From: JACKFE01 sp050248735
Lineage (GTDB): Bacteria; Nitrospirota; Nitrospiria; Nitrospirales; UBA8639
Length of the DNA stretch: 64,000 nt
Reading direction: 5' to 3'
Assembly (NCBI GenBank): GCA_050248735.1
Contig: JBFWRU010000008.1
Location: 124,001-188,000 of the forward strand
Shown in pieces: positions 16,040 through 24,783 of this stretch. A program made the translations under genes and the position numbers. Every line of letters begins with the position of its first letter. Position 1 is the stretch's first letter. Under the pieces are notes generated by a model, which did no database searches, was not told where the DNA came from, and saw only the letters and a list, made by a program, of their open reading frames with translations.

Positions 16040-16418
16040 GTGTTGGTGTTCCTCCGATTATTTCGTGAAAAATTTCAGCCTATCGCAAAGTCACCTGCGG
16101 CGCTAGTGTGAGGTGATGTGATTTTTTGAGAACAGGTTAACCCTTTGATTTTTTATCTTGTCATTCTGAGAGGAACGAAGGATCTGTGCCCAAACCACCC
16201 GGCGTTGGCTTAGCCAGATGCTTCGCCTTCAGCTCAGCATGACAATAGCAATCCAGCCGACCTGGTTTCGAAAGCGGGCGGCGGTCCAAGGCATAACTCG
16301 AAACTCTTCAGCAGGGCTTAAAGCTCCTTGGCAATATACCCACGTTCCTTCCGTTCATGATCTTGCTATACTATCGGGTTCCACAGGACCGGGCTGCATG
16401 TAAGGAGATTTTACTGAA
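16040..16418. other. intergenic, holds a dispersed repeat
   Basis: 379 bp between divergent pdxB and panE-like genes. The middle 88 bp is the inverted-repeat element at 16158-16245. AAGGAG before 16408 is the panE-like ribosome-binding site. Confidence 0.5.
16158..16245. repeat. dispersed repeat ending in TTGTCATnCTGAG inverted termini
   Basis: 88 bp bounded by TTGTCATTCTGAG and CTCAGCATGACAA, which are inverted copies with one mismatch. Internal words GAACGAAGGATCTGT and CAGATGCTTCGCC are typical of a widespread family of intergenic repeats found across many bacterial phyla. It carries no gene. Only one copy is present in this window, so its family membership rests on recognition. Confidence 0.7.
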
Positions 16419-17780
16419 ATGAAACACATCATGATGGTCGGGGCGGGGGCGGTTGGTGGCTACTTCGGAGCCCATCTGGCGCGACACAATACGAATGTCT
16501 CTTTTTTGCTCCGGCCGAAAACTCAGGCTGCGGTGGCGAAGAATGGACTCACGATCCGGAGTGCCATCGGAGAGAGTTTCACGGTTCATCCCCAATCCTC
16601 CTCCGATCCCAAATCCCTGCCTCAACCGGATCTCATTATCCTGGGCGTAAAAGCCTATGATCTGGATGAGGTCATGGATCAAATCGAGTCGGTCCTGAAG
16701 GCCGACACGACCATCGTCACCCTTCAGAACGGCGTGACGATGGAAGACACGCTGAAAGCCCGGTTTGGTCGGGAACGGATTGTCGGGGGAGTGGCCTTTA
16801 TTTATTCCAAGATCGTGGAGCCGGGCGTCATCGATCATTACAAGAAAGGGATCGTGACGATCGGGGAATTGATGGGCCTGGACACTCCCAGACTGACAGG
16901 CATTGCGGGCCTCTTTAAAGCGGCAGGGATACCCTGCTTTCTCAGCAAGGATATTCGCAAGGCCAAGTGGGAGAAGATGTGTTGGAATTGCGTGTTCAAT
17001 CCTCTCGCGGTGTTGGTCAATGATCATGTGGCGAGGGCGTTGGATCACCCAGAATTGCAGCCCATCATCACGACGCTGGTCAGGGAGGTCTCGGCAGTGG
17101 CCATGGCCGCGCATCGCGTCCCTCTGGATGACGATATGCCCGAGAAGGTAATGAAGTGGTCCCAGGAGTTGCGGGATATTCACACCTCCATGTATGACGA
17201 TTGGCGGGCGGGACGTCCCACCGAAATTGATTTTTTAAACGGCTATATTGTGAAACGGGGGAAGGAGTTCGGTATTCCCACCCCCATGAACGAAATGGCC
17301 ATGGCACTCATTAAAGCCATTACCGAAGTGGAGTCCCCCGGAGTTCCGGCCATTCATGTGGAAGGTGAGCTTGTGCAACCATTGCGCCTGACCCGCACGA
17401 CATTGGAGGAACTGCCTTCTCTTCACCAAGTCGCCAATTTAGAGGGCATCGGAGGTGTTCAGGGCGTTGGGGTAAAATTTCAAGCGATACTTGATGTCGC
17501 CACATTGAAAGTGGGAGTGGATCATGTCACGTTTCATTCGATGGATGGCAAATTTTCGGCGTGTTTAACCCTTCAACAGGCGCGTGATTTCGGCATTCTC
17601 GTCTATGGGACGCCGGATAGTCCGTTTCCCTCTGAACGCGGCGGGCCGTTTCGATTGGTCACGCCCGGGTTGGGAGATCTGTGCGCCAATGTGAAACAAG
17701 TCGGCCGTATTGTGTTTTCCAAAGGTAAAGGGTCGGATACCCGTCCTCCCCAAGTGTGCCCCGAGGAGGCAGGGGTATAA
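16419..17780 (+). CDS. panE: ketopantoate reductase fused to a sulfite-oxidase-like (molybdopterin-fold) domain
   Basis: A 453-aa protein; normal PanE is about 300. Residues 1-310 form a ketopantoate reductase that makes pantoate for CoA synthesis with NADPH. The dinucleotide motif VGAGAVGGYFG is at 6-16, the catalytic lysine in RKAKWEK near 181, and the substrate residues in PTEIDFLNG near 268. Residues about 345-435 resemble the C-terminal half of Oxidored_molyb domains (VTFHSMDGKFSACLTL, then ERGGPFRLVTPG and VKQVGRIVF). The cysteine that holds molybdenum in sulfite oxidase is not seen in this part, so the tail may bind a ligand rather than catalyse. There is no in-frame restart between the two parts. 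Monocistronic. Confidence 0.85.
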   Translation: MKHIMMVGAGAVGGYFGAHLARHNTNVSFLLRPKTQAAVAKNGLTIRSAIGESFTVHPQSSSDPKSLPQPDLIILGVKAYDLDEVMDQIESVLKADTTIVTLQNGVTMEDTLKARFGRERIVGGVAFIYSKIVEPGVIDHYKKGIVTIGELMGLDTPRLTGIAGLFKAAGIPCFLSKDIRKAKWEKMCWNCVFNPLAVLVNDHVARALDHPELQPIITTLVREVSAVAMAAHRVPLDDDMPEKVMKWSQELRDIHTSMYDDWRAGRPTEIDFLNGYIVKRGKEFGIPTPMNEMAMALIKAITEVESPGVPAIHVEGELVQPLRLTRTTLEELPSLHQVANLEGIGGVQGVGVKFQAILDVATLKVGVDHVTFHSMDGKFSACLTLQQARDFGILVYGTPDSPFPSERGGPFRLVTPGLGDLCANVKQVGRIVFSKGKGSDTRPPQVCPEEAGV

Positions 17781-18143
17781 GGTTGGCTGTGGTTCACCGG
17801 GTGCGTATGCCGGAAAGTTTCTTTCCATTCCATTCATCGGTCATTGGTTCGCTTCCCATCTGGCATTTCTTTTTCGAGGCAACGAACGGAAAGGCGCTCA
17901 GTGGCTTCCGGTATGTTCTATAGTCGGTCTACTGTTGGATAAGCCTTTACCCTCACCCAGACCCTCTCCCTTAAAGGGAGAGGGAAATTTAAAGTGTCTT
18001 AGTTGAAGGTCAAAATACTCTAGTCTGCTGAACTCCTTGTCATTGCGTGGTTTTTTCATCATCTGTGATTGAAACTCACCCGAGAGAGCCGTAGAATGCA
18101 TCTTTATTCACCATGATATTTTTTTCTGAAAGGATTCTGCCGT
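17781..18143. other. intergenic with palindromic repeat
   Basis: 363 bp between panE-like and ndk. It contains the hairpin at 17962-17984, and otherwise only short unsupported frames. TCTGAAAGGATT just before 18144 gives the ndk ribosome-binding site. Confidence 0.5.
17962..17984. repeat. 23-bp near-perfect palindrome of dispersed intergenic type
   Basis: CCCTCTCCCTTAAAGGGAGAGGG, preceded by CCCTCACCC. This combination is a common dispersed intergenic repeat in many genomes. It could act as a transcript end for the panE-like gene, although no long T-run follows. Confidence 0.65.
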
Positions 18144-18560
18144 ATGTCTGAACGAACGTTAGCGATTATTAAACCCGATGCCGTGGCCAAGCATGCGATT
18201 GGCGATATTATTCGCCGATATGAGGAAGCGGGATTGATTCCCAAGGCCATGCGAATGACCCGCCTGTCGAAAGGAGTGGCGGAAGGCTTTTATGCCGTGC
18301 ATCGGGAACGTCCGTTTTTCAATGACTTGACGACGTATATGTCTTCCGGTCCCGTGGTCGTCCTGGTTCTGGAAGGGCCGGATGCGGTGAAGAAAAATCG
18401 TGATTTGATGGGGGCGACCGATCCTAAAAAGGCCGAGGCTGGAACGATTCGTGCGGTTCACGGAGCCTCGATTGAAGCTAATGCCGTGCATGGGTCGGAC
18501 TCGCCGGAGAACGCGCAAATCGAGATTCGTTATTTTTTTCCGGAATCGGAAGTGGGGTAA
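18144..18560 (+). CDS. ndk: nucleoside diphosphate kinase
   Basis: Cytoplasmic enzyme that moves the gamma phosphate between nucleoside triphosphates and diphosphates. At 138 aa it is standard length. The catalytic histidine is His116 in NAVHGSDS, and the start ERTLAIIKPDAV with Lys10 is the ATP-binding strand. The next gene starts within 30 bp, so co-transcription with the lipoprotein gene is likely. Confidence 0.97.
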   Translation: MSERTLAIIKPDAVAKHAIGDIIRRYEEAGLIPKAMRMTRLSKGVAEGFYAVHRERPFFNDLTTYMSSGPVVVLVLEGPDAVKKNRDLMGATDPKKAEAGTIRAVHGASIEANAVHGSDSPENAQIEIRYFFPESEVG

Positions 18561-18587
18561 AAAGACCAAGTGCTTCACGATAGGTTC

Positions 18588-20138
18588 ATGCGAGGGCTGA
18601 AGTTCCTCTTCTTGATAAGCCTCTGTTTGGTGGTTGGGGCCGGGTGCGCCCGCACTCGCCCCCATTCACCACCGGGGCCGCCGGTGACCGAATCGTTTCC
18701 TCCTGTGGTGTCGGAGGATATGTCGGTGCCTATTCCTGAACCCTTCACAGAGCCAGAGCCGGAGAAAATCCGTCAAATTCATCATCAGATGATGAGTGAG
18801 GCGCAAACTCATTTTGCGAAAGAGGAATTAGCCAAAGCCATTCAAGACCTTCAGCGGTTGTTGGCGCTTCGCCCGAATCAGGAACTTGAATTCGAAGGGC
18901 GATGGATGTTGGCTCAGGCATATCGAAAAACCGGGGAATGGAAAGATGCGCGCGATCAATATCAGGTTTTGGCTTCTACTCCCGATGTGACTCCGTATCA
19001 ACATGAAGCCAAGCGCAACTTCCAGGAACTTGAAGCGTTACTTGAAGAGTCGCGTCGTCCGCCTCAAGATACCCAGGCGATTCGACTGAGCTTTTCTCAA
19101 CTTCCTGAGAGTGAAGGATTTGATGAAGGTATCAAACGCATGAGAGGAGACGGGGTGACCACTCTGTTGATCGACCTCGGCTGTGAAGTCCGTTCAAAAC
19201 CCAAGCCGGATTCCCATGCGAGTGTTCCTCTGAGCTCTCTGGAGACGATGCAGGCTATGCTCCGTTCCTTTGTGACCCGAAGCCATTTGCAAAACCTCCT
19301 GGTCTATATCGGGGTTTCGCCCCGCTGTGTCGGATTCTGGAAAGAGCCGGCGCCGGTGGAATGGCATGATCGTTCGTATGATCTGCAGGCGAGGGACACA
19401 ATAGAAAGCCGGTTATTCGACCTGTTTCATCCTCAATATCAGCGTTTTTTGCTTCACTTTCTGGATCAGGTTGCCGAGGCCGGGGTGGATGGCATTATTT
19501 TCCTGGGTGATCAACCCATGGGTCCCTATGATGGTCTTGCCCCAACCGGGATCGAAGCCTTCCAACAGGCGTTTCAAACGCGATTTATTGTTTCCGAGGT
19601 GTTTCGGCAGCCGATTGATTTGGGGCAATTACGAAAGCCTATTCTTGAACGCTCGGTCTCCGGAAATCCTTCCATCCACGAAACACTTTTTTGGCGTTGG
19701 GTCGGATGGAAAGCCCGTGAACGGTTAGTGGTTCTGGAGCAGATGTTTCATCACCTTCGTCGTCGGCATCTGACTTTGCAAGTCGGCTTGGAACTGCATC
19801 CCCACGGCCTCACGGATCCGGTGCGGGCATTGGTGGAGTATACGGAAGATTCCATGGAGGCCACGCGCCGTCCGTTTTCGTTTTTTTATGTCCGTCCAGA
19901 AATTGACCGGCAGTCGGCTTCCAATCAAAAGCAGGCACTTGAAAAGTTGCGCCGGATTTCGATGAAAGCGGTTCTGAGCCGGTTGCTTCCCATTCTGGAT
20001 GATCCGCGTCGGGTGTGGGTGAGTTCTCCCGCTGACGGTCGCAAACGGGTGTCTCCGGGCACAGGTCAGGAATCCACCATTATGGGGGAGTATCCTGCCG
20101 GTATCGGAGTGGTGCATGATCTTCGGGCCTTTTCCTGA
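18588..20138 (+). CDS. lipoprotein with TPR-like repeat and PgaB-type glycoside-hydrolase-like domain
   Basis: From ATG 18588 the protein has 516 residues and a lipoprotein signal (FLFLISLCLVVGAGC, cysteine near 20). An upstream in-frame GTG at 18570 adds six residues that spoil the signal, so 18588 is preferred. After a Pro-rich linker, residues 65-145 form helical pairs resembling TPRs (AKAIQDLQRLLALRPNQ). Residues about 170-500 resemble the GHL13-type C-terminal domain of PgaB: DGVTTLLIDLG, then LFDLFHPQYQRFLLHFLDQV and GVDGIIFLGDQ. PgaB handles poly-N-acetylglucosamine during export, which suggests a role in exopolysaccharide processing at the outer membrane. The match is by pattern only. 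Confidence 0.7.
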   Translation: MRGLKFLFLISLCLVVGAGCARTRPHSPPGPPVTESFPPVVSEDMSVPIPEPFTEPEPEKIRQIHHQMMSEAQTHFAKEELAKAIQDLQRLLALRPNQELEFEGRWMLAQAYRKTGEWKDARDQYQVLASTPDVTPYQHEAKRNFQELEALLEESRRPPQDTQAIRLSFSQLPESEGFDEGIKRMRGDGVTTLLIDLGCEVRSKPKPDSHASVPLSSLETMQAMLRSFVTRSHLQNLLVYIGVSPRCVGFWKEPAPVEWHDRSYDLQARDTIESRLFDLFHPQYQRFLLHFLDQVAEAGVDGIIFLGDQPMGPYDGLAPTGIEAFQQAFQTRFIVSEVFRQPIDLGQLRKPILERSVSGNPSIHETLFWRWVGWKARERLVVLEQMFHHLRRRHLTLQVGLELHPHGLTDPVRALVEYTEDSMEATRRPFSFFYVRPEIDRQSASNQKQALEKLRRISMKAVLSRLLPILDDPRRVWVSSPADGRKRVSPGTGQESTIMGEYPAGIGVVHDLRAFS

Positions 20139-20225
20139 TAAGCCGGAATTACGAACATCCTCGAATGTACTGCGATAGTTAGATGATTGATTGATGAGTT
20201 TTGACAAAACAACAAGGGGGTAGGC

Positions 20226-20609
20226 ATGGAGCCTCGGGATTTGCGTTTTCACAAAGAACATGAATGGATTCGGGTAGAGGGTTCAAAGGCAACCCTCGGG
20301 ATCAGTCAGTTTGCTCAGGACGCTTTGGGCGATGTGGTCTTTGTGGACGTGCCGAAGGTGGGCACCTCCCTTCAGGCCGAAGATCAGTTGGGTGAAGTGG
20401 AGTCCACCAAAGCGACTTCGACGATCTATACCCCCGTGACGTGCAAAATTCTGGAGATTAATGCCGCGCTGCAAGATCATCCCGAACTCTTGAACCAGGA
20501 TCCCTATGGAAAAGGATGGATTGCGGTGCTGGAATTGTCCAAACCTGCGGAGGTTGACGGGTTGATGACCGCCGAGCAGTACGAGGAATTTTTGAAATCC
20601 CAGGAATAA
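20226..20609 (+). CDS. gcvH: glycine cleavage system H protein
   Basis: Lipoyl carrier of 127 aa that shuttles the aminomethyl group in glycine cleavage. The lipoylation lysine is Lys62 in VESTKATS; the fold words WIRVEG, TLGISQFAQDALGD and PYGKGWI all fit. An AAGGGGG site lies before the ATG. The dihydrolipoyl dehydrogenase gene follows 13 bp later. The P and T proteins are not in this window, so the H protein may also serve as a lipoate carrier for other enzymes. Confidence 0.96.
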   Translation: MEPRDLRFHKEHEWIRVEGSKATLGISQFAQDALGDVVFVDVPKVGTSLQAEDQLGEVESTKATSTIYTPVTCKILEINAALQDHPELLNQDPYGKGWIAVLELSKPAEVDGLMTAEQYEEFLKSQE

Positions 20610-20622
20610 TCGCCAGGATCTG

Positions 20623-22029
20623 ATGTCGTCTTCTCCTTTCCATATTGTCATTATCGGCGGTGGTCCCGGCGGCTATGTGGCGGCCATCCGTGCCGCGCAA
20701 CTCGGTGCCCGCGTCACGGTGGTTGAAGAAGGGGCTATGGGCGGGGTATGTCTGAATTGGGGGTGCATCCCCAGTAAAACCTTGTTGGGGTTCATCGAAT
20801 TAGGTGAACGTGTCCGGCATGCTCAATCGTATGGGCTGAAGATTGAAGGCGAGGTAGCCTATGATCTTCCCCGGATGATTGCCAGGAAAAACGAGGTGGT
20901 GAGCGGGTTGGTCAAGGGCATCGGGCTCTTGTTCAAACAGTGGAAAATTGTTCATGTGCCCGGGCGGGGCTCCTTAATCGATGATCGAACCGTTCAGGTT
21001 CTGGGCTCCGATGGCACGGAATCTGAGTTGAATGCCGATGCCATCGTGCTGGCCACCGGGTCATCCTGGCCCAACCTTCCGCAATTCCCGATTGACGGGC
21101 AACGGGTGATTACCAGTCGGGAAGCTCTGGATCTCACTGACATTCCGCGCTCGGTGTTGATTGTGGGTGCCGGTGTCGAAGGGTGTGAATTTGGCTGTTT
21201 GTTCAGCGGACTGGGCGCTCAGGTGTCGATGGTCGAAATGATGCCCACCGTACTTCCTCTGGAGGATGCCGACACCAGTGCGGTTCTGACACGGGAACTC
21301 AAAAAACGAAAAGTGCAGGTGTTTCTCGGTACGAAAATCCTTGACTGGTCTACCACGGAAACCGGGGTGCGAGCCACTCTCGGGTCCGGCGAAGAGATTG
21401 TCGCTGACATCATGCTGGTGTCGATCGGGCGTCGCATGAATTCCGAAGCGTTGGGATTGGAGGCAGTTGGTGTTCAGTTAGGAGCTAGGGGAGAGATTCT
21501 TGTCAACGAACGGTTGGAGACGACTGTGCCCGGGGTGTATGCGATCGGTGATGTGACGGGAGAATCCATGCTGGCCCACGTGGCCTCCGCTCAAGGCAAG
21601 GTGGCCGTCGCGAATGCCATGGGAGGCAAACAGGTGATGAATTACGATGTCATTCCTGCCGGTATTTTTACCCTGCCGGAAATCGGGCGGGTGGGTTTGA
21701 CGCAACAGCAGGCCGAGGAACGAGGGTTGCCTGTGAGGATTGGCAAATTTCGATATGCGGGTTTGGGAAAAGCCCAGGCCATTGGAGAGACCAGCGGACA
21801 ATTTAAGGTGATCGCCCATGCCGATACGAACATTATCCTCGGTGTGCATATCATTGGTGCTCATGCCGCCGATCTCATTCATGAGGCGGCCTTGGCGATG
21901 TTCGGCGGATTGCAGGTCACGGAATTAGCCGAAATGATTCATGCTCATCCCACAATCAGCGAAGGGTTGATGGAGGCCGCGGAGGATCTGGAGGGGTTGG
22001 CCATTCATCAGGCACGGAAGCGTGAATGA
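20623..22029 (+). CDS. lpdA: dihydrolipoyl dehydrogenase
   Basis: FAD flavoprotein (468 aa) that reoxidises dihydrolipoyl carriers with NAD. GGGPGGYVAA near 12 binds FAD, the redox disulfide is Cys43-x4-Cys48 in GGVCLNWGCIPSK, a second GxGxxG-type stretch near 183 (VGAGVEGCEFG) binds NAD, and HAHPTISE near 444 supplies the catalytic His-Glu. It lies directly after gcvH, supporting use in glycine cleavage and perhaps in 2-oxoacid dehydrogenases. Its stop overlaps the next start (ATGA). Confidence 0.95.
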   Translation: MSSSPFHIVIIGGGPGGYVAAIRAAQLGARVTVVEEGAMGGVCLNWGCIPSKTLLGFIELGERVRHAQSYGLKIEGEVAYDLPRMIARKNEVVSGLVKGIGLLFKQWKIVHVPGRGSLIDDRTVQVLGSDGTESELNADAIVLATGSSWPNLPQFPIDGQRVITSREALDLTDIPRSVLIVGAGVEGCEFGCLFSGLGAQVSMVEMMPTVLPLEDADTSAVLTRELKKRKVQVFLGTKILDWSTTETGVRATLGSGEEIVADIMLVSIGRRMNSEALGLEAVGVQLGARGEILVNERLETTVPGVYAIGDVTGESMLAHVASAQGKVAVANAMGGKQVMNYDVIPAGIFTLPEIGRVGLTQQQAEERGLPVRIGKFRYAGLGKAQAIGETSGQFKVIAHADTNIILGVHIIGAHAADLIHEAALAMFGGLQVTELAEMIHAHPTISEGLMEAAEDLEGLAIHQARKRE

Positions 22030-22538
22030 TGGGTATCTGTTCTTCAGCGAAGGTACGGAGGTTGGTCTGGTCCTTCCTGCTGAAGGTGGGCATTCTGGCG
22101 TTGGGTGTCGGGTGGGTGCTCCTGATTGCTTTACCCTCACCGCCCAACCAAAGTGTTTCTGATCAAGGTCAGGTCCTTCCGAAGGTTTCCCCGGATCCGT
22201 CGGTGCAAGCCTCGGTGCCTTCAGGGAGCAATCCCTTGCCTCCTCAGTCCAGTCCAATGAGTCTGACTACGAATGACCATCTTCTCCAGACGGTTTACGC
22301 CGACCATGTAGAGACGAATGTTGGGATCTCTCCTCCTTTGGATTTGAACGAGGCCACCCAGGAAGAACTGGAGCGGTTGCCAGGTCTGGGGACGGTCTTA
22401 GCACAACGGATCCTTGCCTATCGACAAGCCAACGGACCATTTCATCAGGTTGAAGAATTGGAGCGTGTTCGTGGAATTGGCCACAAGCGTTTACAACAGT
22501 TACGCCCGCTAATCAGGATGACATCACGAAAAGCCTGA
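22026..22538 (+). CDS. ComEA-like helix-hairpin-helix DNA-binding protein, membrane-anchored
   Basis: A 170-aa protein. Residues 15-37 are a hydrophobic anchor (FLLKVGILALGVGWVLLIAL), residues 40-100 a Ser/Pro-rich linker, and residues 108-165 two helix-hairpin-helix units (LDLNEATQEELERLPGLG, then LERVRGIGHKRLQQLRPL). This is the ComEA arrangement, in which an anchored HhH domain binds incoming DNA during natural transformation. The start overlaps lpdA by four bases. No other com gene is nearby, so competence function is inferred from the domain. Confidence 0.85.
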   Translation: MMGICSSAKVRRLVWSFLLKVGILALGVGWVLLIALPSPPNQSVSDQGQVLPKVSPDPSVQASVPSGSNPLPPQSSPMSLTTNDHLLQTVYADHVETNVGISPPLDLNEATQEELERLPGLGTVLAQRILAYRQANGPFHQVEELERVRGIGHKRLQQLRPLIRMTSRKA

Positions 22539-22592
22539 ACGGGGAGCGCGTGATTTGACTGGAAATCTATACAAGGACATAAGGAACCGAGC

Positions 22593-23816
22593 ATGAGCAC
22601 CCATGAATTAGACCGGCAACTGGAACTCATTCTCCGGGGCACTATGGAAGTGATTCAACTGGATGAGTTGAAGGCGAAGCTCACGCGCTCAATCAAAGAA
22701 CAGCGACCGTTGAAGATTAAGGCCGGGTTTGATCCCACCGCTCCGGATCTTCATTTGGGGCATACGGTGCTTATTCAAAAGCTCAAGCACTTTCAGGATC
22801 TGGGGCATCAGATTCTATTTCTTATTGGGGATTTTACCGGCATGATTGGCGATCCCACGGGGGTGTCGGAAACCCGCAAGGCATTAACGAAGCAGCAGGT
22901 CCAGGACAATGCCACCACGTATCAAGAGCAGATCTTTAAAATTCTGGATCCGCAGAAAACCAAAATTGTTTTTAACAGCCAATGGATGGGGCCTATGACA
23001 GCCGAAAAGGTTGTGGAAATTGCTGCGCATTATCGCGTAGCCCGGATGATGGAGCGGGATGATTTTCAGAAACGCTTTCAGGAGCAAAAGCCGATCAGTG
23101 TCCACGAATTTCTCTATCCTTTAGTTCAGGGGTATGATTCCGTGGCTTTGGAAGCCGATGTGGAGCTGGGTGGAACCGATCAGAAATTTAATTTACTGGT
23201 GGGACGTGATCTTCAGCGGGATTACGGTCAGCAACCGCAGGTCGTCATTACCATGCCTTTATTGGAAGGCACGGATGGGGTTCGCAAGATGAGCAAAAGT
23301 TTCGGCAATTATATCGCGCTGGCCGATCGGCCTGCCGAAATGTTCGGGAAGCTGATGTCCATCAGTGACAATTTAATGATGCGGTATTACGAACTGCTGA
23401 CTGTCTGCAATTTGGCTGAAGTGAAACAACAACATCCGATGGAAGCTAAAAAATCGTTAGCTGAACAACTCGTTCGCCAATACCATGGGGTGGAAGGAGC
23501 TGAAGAAGCCAAAGCCGATTTTCAGCAGCGATTTCAAAAGCGGGATTTTCCCGACCAGCCTGATGTCGAAGTGCATTTGACCCTGGCAGACTTTGCCAAT
23601 ACCCAGGAACTCTCCCTGCCCGTGGTCGACATATTAATGCGGACCGGGTTGGTCCCAAGTAAAGGGGAGGCGCGGAGACTCCTTTCTCAGCAAGCCATTC
23701 AGGTGGACGGGAAAAAATTGACCGATCCGAACGGGACATTGGTTTTTGAACGAGGCAGACAGTATCCGATGAAAATCGGCAAACGAAAATTTGCCATGAT
23801 TCACGTGGACAATTGA
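22593..23816 (+). CDS. tyrS: tyrosyl-tRNA synthetase
   Basis: Class I aminoacyl-tRNA synthetase (407 aa) charging tRNA-Tyr. HLGH at residues 54-57 is the HIGH motif, KMSKS in GVRKMSKSFGN near 230 is the second class I signature, and residues 340-405 are an S4 RNA-binding domain (GEARRLLSQQAIQVDGK). It belongs to the TyrZ-like branch of about 400 aa. A tRNA-Gly gene lies 75 bp after the stop. Confidence 0.97.
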   Translation: MSTHELDRQLELILRGTMEVIQLDELKAKLTRSIKEQRPLKIKAGFDPTAPDLHLGHTVLIQKLKHFQDLGHQILFLIGDFTGMIGDPTGVSETRKALTKQQVQDNATTYQEQIFKILDPQKTKIVFNSQWMGPMTAEKVVEIAAHYRVARMMERDDFQKRFQEQKPISVHEFLYPLVQGYDSVALEADVELGGTDQKFNLLVGRDLQRDYGQQPQVVITMPLLEGTDGVRKMSKSFGNYIALADRPAEMFGKLMSISDNLMMRYYELLTVCNLAEVKQQHPMEAKKSLAEQLVRQYHGVEGAEEAKADFQQRFQKRDFPDQPDVEVHLTLADFANTQELSLPVVDILMRTGLVPSKGEARRLLSQQAIQVDGKKLTDPNGTLVFERGRQYPMKIGKRKFAMIHVDN

Positions 23817-23891
23817 ATTGCCGGATGAGGGCTGACTTCTCTTGACTTGCTTCCGATTTCCCACCTAGAATGAACCACTTATCTCGATAGA

Positions 23892-23966
23892 GCGGGCGTA
23901 GCTCAGTGGTAGAGTCCTTGCTTCCCAAGCAAGTTGTCGGGGGTTCAAATCCCCTCGCCCGCTCCA
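23892..23966 (+). tRNA. tRNA-Gly (anticodon CCC)
   Basis: 75 nt with encoded CCA. Acceptor GCGGGCG pairs with CGCCCGC. The anticodon stem CTTGC / GCAAG encloses TTCCCAA, giving anticodon CCC for GGG codons. The T-arm has GGTTCAAATCC. Confidence 0.95.
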
Positions 23967-24281
23967 ATTTTCTTTGAAACTTCTCTTTTCCCTTTGCCTG
24001 ATACGGATTGAAACGACGTCTTTGACGTTTTTTCCTGATTCTTCAGAAAGCTTCCGGTGGCAGAGTTGCAAAAATGTTAAATTGTCTTGAAGATTTTTCT
24101 TGTTGAAAGTTTCAAACCCAAAGCCGACATAGGGGGTTCCACTGAGATTTCATTACACGGGATTTTCCCAATCACGTTCATTGGTGATAGGGTAATGAAA
24201 ACGGAATAATTTGATGGACAGAGTTATCAACAAAAGTCCTTCATTCTCTTCATACCGACAAAGACAAAGGAGGAGGAGATT
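23967..24281. other. intergenic, nothing recognised
   Basis: 315 bp downstream of tRNA-Gly. No gene or strong hairpin is seen; AAGGAGGAGG near the right end is the ribosome-binding site of the small gene at 24282. It marks the left edge of the decayed PqqD cassette. Confidence 0.4.
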
Positions 24282-24479
24282 ATGTTTCATTCCACCTGCT
24301 TCCTTCAGGCTTTTCCCTCTACTTCTATTAAGATTCTGGCGCTGCTGATTTGCCTTGGCGTGGCGATGATGCTGGCAGAAGGTTGCGTGAAACGGCCCAA
24401 TTGGCAACCTACCCCTGGTGTTGCTCCCAAAGGCATTGAGTTTCATTCGGCTCTTTTCCTGACACCAGGTCGTCTTTAG
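24282..24479 (+). CDS. small membrane/lipoprotein-like peptide, 65 aa, unknown
   Basis: Strong AAGGAGGAGG site 6 bp before the ATG. The peptide has one hydrophobic segment (residues 16-31, IKILALLICLGVAMML) ending in AEGC, a loose lipobox, followed by a short hydrophilic tail rich in Pro. It directly precedes the ATP-grasp fragment and the PqqD-like gene. It could be a lipoprotein, or what remains of the peptide substrate of that cassette; the second idea is speculative. The very good ribosome-binding site argues that it is translated. Confidence 0.5.
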   Translation: MFHSTCFLQAFPSTSIKILALLICLGVAMMLAEGCVKRPNWQPTPGVAPKGIEFHSALFLTPGRL

Positions 24480-24496
24480 GCCTTGATCCTTTCCTG

Positions 24497-24740
24497 AAGT
24501 ATTTTCACCGAGATCAGAATACTGAGGGATCCCCTTGTTTATTTTTATCAGGAACGATGTCTGGCCATGGCCAAAGGGCTAGGGCTATGTCTGGCAGGGA
24601 TTGATTTACGACGAACCGTGGATGGGCATTACTATTGCTTCGAGGTGAATATCAGTCCTGCCTTTACATTTTATGAACATCAGACCGGGCAACGGATTGG
24701 AGATGCCTTGGTGGATTTGTTATGGCGTGGTACTTTGTGA
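24497..24740 (+). pseudogene. C-terminal remnant of an ATP-grasp protein
   Basis: An open frame without a start, about 81 codons, ending in TGA at 24738-24740. It reads CLAGIDLRRT, then YYCFEVNISPAFTFYEHQTG and IGDALVDLLW, the closing part of RimK-type ATP-grasp domains. There the Glu-x-Asn (here FEVN) binds the two metal ions. The rest of the gene, normally 250 or more residues, is missing and stops lie upstream. Together with the adjacent PqqD-like gene and broken HprK-like gene it marks a decayed peptide-modification cassette. Confidence 0.7.
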
Positions 24741-24783
24741 CCGTTGGAATGATCGGTGTTTTGTAATTCAGGAGGGAATGATG

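Noticed and set aside
16371..17183. Long minus-strand open frame of 270 codons
   Set aside because: It is the antisense shadow of the PanE-like gene, which has clear family motifs on the plus strand.
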